DNA of 8,224 nt from UBA2144 sp964506185. GTDB taxonomy: Bacteria > Patescibacteriota > Gracilibacteria > Peribacterales > Peribacteraceae. Position numbers and translations under genes: made by a program. The notes under the pieces were generated by a model. It was given only the letters and a program-made list of their open reading frames with translations, did not search any database and was not told where the DNA came from. The DNA lies in assembly GCA_964506185.1 (NCBI GenBank), contig CAZDKL010000034.1:1-8224 (forward strand), read 5' to 3'. Positions within the stretch are counted from its first letter, which is position 1, and each line of letters starts with the position of its first letter. Of the stretch, positions 6,528-8,224 are shown piece after piece.

Positions 6528-8198
6528 CTCAAGAGATTGCTGATAGCAGGCCTCGCAGTATATCTCTTCCGGCCTTTCGGGTACATAACTTGTCTGGATA
6601 TCTACTCCGCATTTGTCGCATTTGCGATCATACAAAACTCTCGGGTTTCGCATTGCGAGATGCTTCTTGTATCTCTGGAAGAAATCAATGCGCGGCAGCG
6701 GCACGCGCAATTGCTTATAAAAATTCAACTCATGCGGAATGATCTTGTATTGTCGATTTGTATCTTCACACGTGAGAATCTTGTCACAAACATCCTCTTC
6801 TACATCATCGATACTGTCAGGAAGCTCCACCTTTGGTCCGGCAGCTTGCTTCTTGCCCAAATCGTCAACCCATTTCCATCCTCGTGCCACGGCTTCTTCT
6901 TTAGTTAGGGGATAGTAATCTTGTGCTAGAGATTCGTTGTACCCATATGTAGAAATTTCCACGGGGAAGAACTCGCCCCATTCTTTGGTGCCTCTCATAT
7001 GGTCAACAATTTTTGGAATCAATTCTTCATATTCCTGCTCCGTATATTGTTTATTAAGAATGCAATACTCCTTTCGTTGTACGCCTACGCATCCAAAGCA
7101 GTTTTTTGAATGATTGCATAGCGTGCAATAGATCATGTCATTCATGTGGGCCAGCGTATGATTGCTGAACAAACAGCTGTGAATTCCATAACCAGCAACT
7201 GAGCTTTCATATAATCGTTCTCCGTCTCCGCATTCATGGATATCCATGCAGTTCTTTAGCGGCATAAACCCTTGAGTAACATGTCTGCAATCCCATAAAT
7301 CCTCTGAATCAAAGCATAAATGCGCATTTTTACAGTTCACCAAATAATCTCCTGTAACATTCTCATTCTGAATACCATGCAGATATTTTTGTGGATATTC
7401 CAATTTCAATTTATCAAACCTCTGTTGGGCTGATTGTAGAGCAGAATAAGAACCAAGCATTGCACGGAATTTTTCAAATTCTTCTTTGCTGACCTGTTTA
7501 TTTTCAACGAAGTATTCCTTGTTTTGCATATTGCTGCACATCAAGCAATGCTTGCATCCCGTGCAACTCTTCAAAAACATTGAGTCGGAGCAGTTGTCGC
7601 AGTCCTGTAAATATGCGCTTCCGTAACACTTCACAGAATCTACGCATTCATAACAAAGCTCAGATTTGCGAGTACGAAAACAGTCAACACAGTTTTCACA
7701 TTGGTTAAGGCTGTAGCTGTAATAGCAATCCCTGTTCTCATCGGAATCAAAAATCAAATAACAGTTTTTATTCTTTCCGGCATGATTTGTGTAGTCGCAG
7801 TTTTCATCATATTGATATCCCGTAAATAAATTGGGGCGTGGAGTGTTCATGAGCACTTCTTGCCATTGCTCAAAGAATGGACGATTAAAATCATATTCTT
7901 GACCGTATTCCAACGCGTCCCATTTATCGCTGTACCAATCTTCTTGCCTGTAAACTTTATATGGAGAGTCCGGTCGGATATTCGAAAGAATACTTTCTCC
8001 TGTCAGATCGCATTTGCGTTCATATAAATTTAGTTGGTTAACATGCGACATTCTTCGTTGCGATCGACAGTCGGGGCATTGTGTAGGAGGAGGTAGATCA
8101 AGTTTAACTCCGCCAATTGTGTGGCTTAGTTGATCCAGCATTTCCAGATCACCATCGGCGATTTGGAATTCTTGGCCGCATTGGGTGCAATCTGACAT
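6525..8198 (-). CDS. G5: Cys-rich multi-zinc-ribbon paralogue, first gene of the visible array
   Basis: Complete, 557 residues with 37 Cys, ATG at 8198-8196 to TAA at 6527-6525. Site 1 is C4/C7/C41/C44. Site 2 is degenerate (C63, T66, R84, D87). SDKW (90-93) and PFFEQ (107-111) follow. Block A includes C203, C212, C215, C218 and C221; block B ends with C361, C367, C370, C379 and NKQY (382-385). EWG (406-408) is followed by GYNES (419-423). It is the only complete member lacking the ADQLPD linker, having a shorter segment around ELPD (458-461), which explains its shorter length. The C-terminal module has C477 and C527/C530/C548/C551 and ends QQSLE instead of KEVYG or EEVY. An in-frame TGA lies six codons upstream of the chosen ATG, so the start cannot be much earlier. 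Function unknown. Confidence 0.95.
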   Translation of the reverse strand: MSDCTQCGQEFQIADGDLEMLDQLSHTIGGVKLDLPPPTQCPDCRSQRRMSHVNQLNLYERKCDLTGESILSNIRPDSPYKVYRQEDWYSDKWDALEYGQEYDFNRPFFEQWQEVLMNTPRPNLFTGYQYDENCDYTNHAGKNKNCYLIFDSDENRDCYYSYSLNQCENCVDCFRTRKSELCYECVDSVKCYGSAYLQDCDNCSDSMFLKSCTGCKHCLMCSNMQNKEYFVENKQVSKEEFEKFRAMLGSYSALQSAQQRFDKLKLEYPQKYLHGIQNENVTGDYLVNCKNAHLCFDSEDLWDCRHVTQGFMPLKNCMDIHECGDGERLYESSVAGYGIHSCLFSNHTLAHMNDMIYCTLCNHSKNCFGCVGVQRKEYCILNKQYTEQEYEELIPKIVDHMRGTKEWGEFFPVEISTYGYNESLAQDYYPLTKEEAVARGWKWVDDLGKKQAAGPKVELPDSIDDVEEDVCDKILTCEDTNRQYKIIPHELNFYKQLRVPLPRIDFFQRYKKHLAMRNPRVLYDRKCDKCGVDIQTSYVPERPEEIYCEACYQQSLE

Positions 8199-8205
8199 CG
8201 GCTTC

Positions 8206-8215
8206 AGTATACCTC
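8206..8215 (-). promoter_or_regulatory. Candidate -10 box or weak ribosome site upstream of G5
   Basis: On the minus strand GAGG (8215-8212) is followed directly by TATACT (8211-8206), then seven bases, then the G5 ATG. GAGG stands 13 bases from the start codon, which is far for a Shine-Dalgarno site. TATACT is close to the TATAAT consensus and would start a transcript about at the ATG. Any -35 element would lie beyond the right edge. Either reading is tentative. Confidence 0.3.
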
Positions 8216-8224
8216 AGCCAAGTA

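Noticed and set aside
1177..8198. CoA-transferase (CaiB/BaiF) function, a product name I recall being attached to similar proteins
   Set aside because: Nothing in the sequence resembles a class III CoA-transferase; the proteins are built from Cys pairs and short repeats, so that name would be a propagated error.

Overview
The window is filled by one thing: a head-to-tail array of five long, cysteine-rich paralogues, all on the minus strand and so transcribed right to left. Numbered by position they are G1 (1-1084, its 3' part lies off the left edge), G2 (1177-2874), G3 (3010-4722), G4 (4828-6525) and G5 (6525-8198). The four complete proteins are 557-570 residues long with 34-41 cysteines each. 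No recognisable enzyme, membrane protein, RNA gene, transposase or CRISPR array is present, and nothing on the plus strand looks coding.

All members share one architecture. An N-terminal module carries two zinc-ribbon-like sites. A long aromatic/cysteine-rich core follows, made of two related blocks (A and B). A conserved EWG / GYNET / W segment and, in G2-G4, an ADQLPD linker lead to a C-terminal module that is itself a diverged copy of the N-terminal one. The order is therefore T-A-B-T'. I see no signal peptide or transmembrane segment, so the proteins are probably cytoplasmic. Their biochemical function cannot be read from the sequence. Metal binding is strongly suggested; nucleic-acid or protein binding, metal buffering or a scaffold role are all open.

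The host is most likely a bacterium of the Candidate Phyla Radiation (Patescibacteria, Parcubacteria-like). I base this on recollection of very similar CX2CG...PPPxxCPxCR / PFFEQ / NKQY proteins in such genomes, on gaps without clear Shine-Dalgarno sites, and on repeat-built intergenic hairpins. This is an inference, not a demonstrated assignment. TGA ends G3 and G4 where the family C-terminus is expected, so the TGA-as-glycine code of some CPR lineages does not apply.

G5 and G4 overlap by one base (TAATG) and look translationally coupled. The other three gaps (G4/G3 105 bp, G3/G2 135 bp, G2/G1 92 bp) each hold an inverted-repeat array built from a short motif, first in one orientation and then in the other. 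The motif differs from gap to gap. The G3/G2 structure buries the G2 start codon in one of its arms. The candidate undescribed system is this paralogue array together with its gap-specific hairpins.
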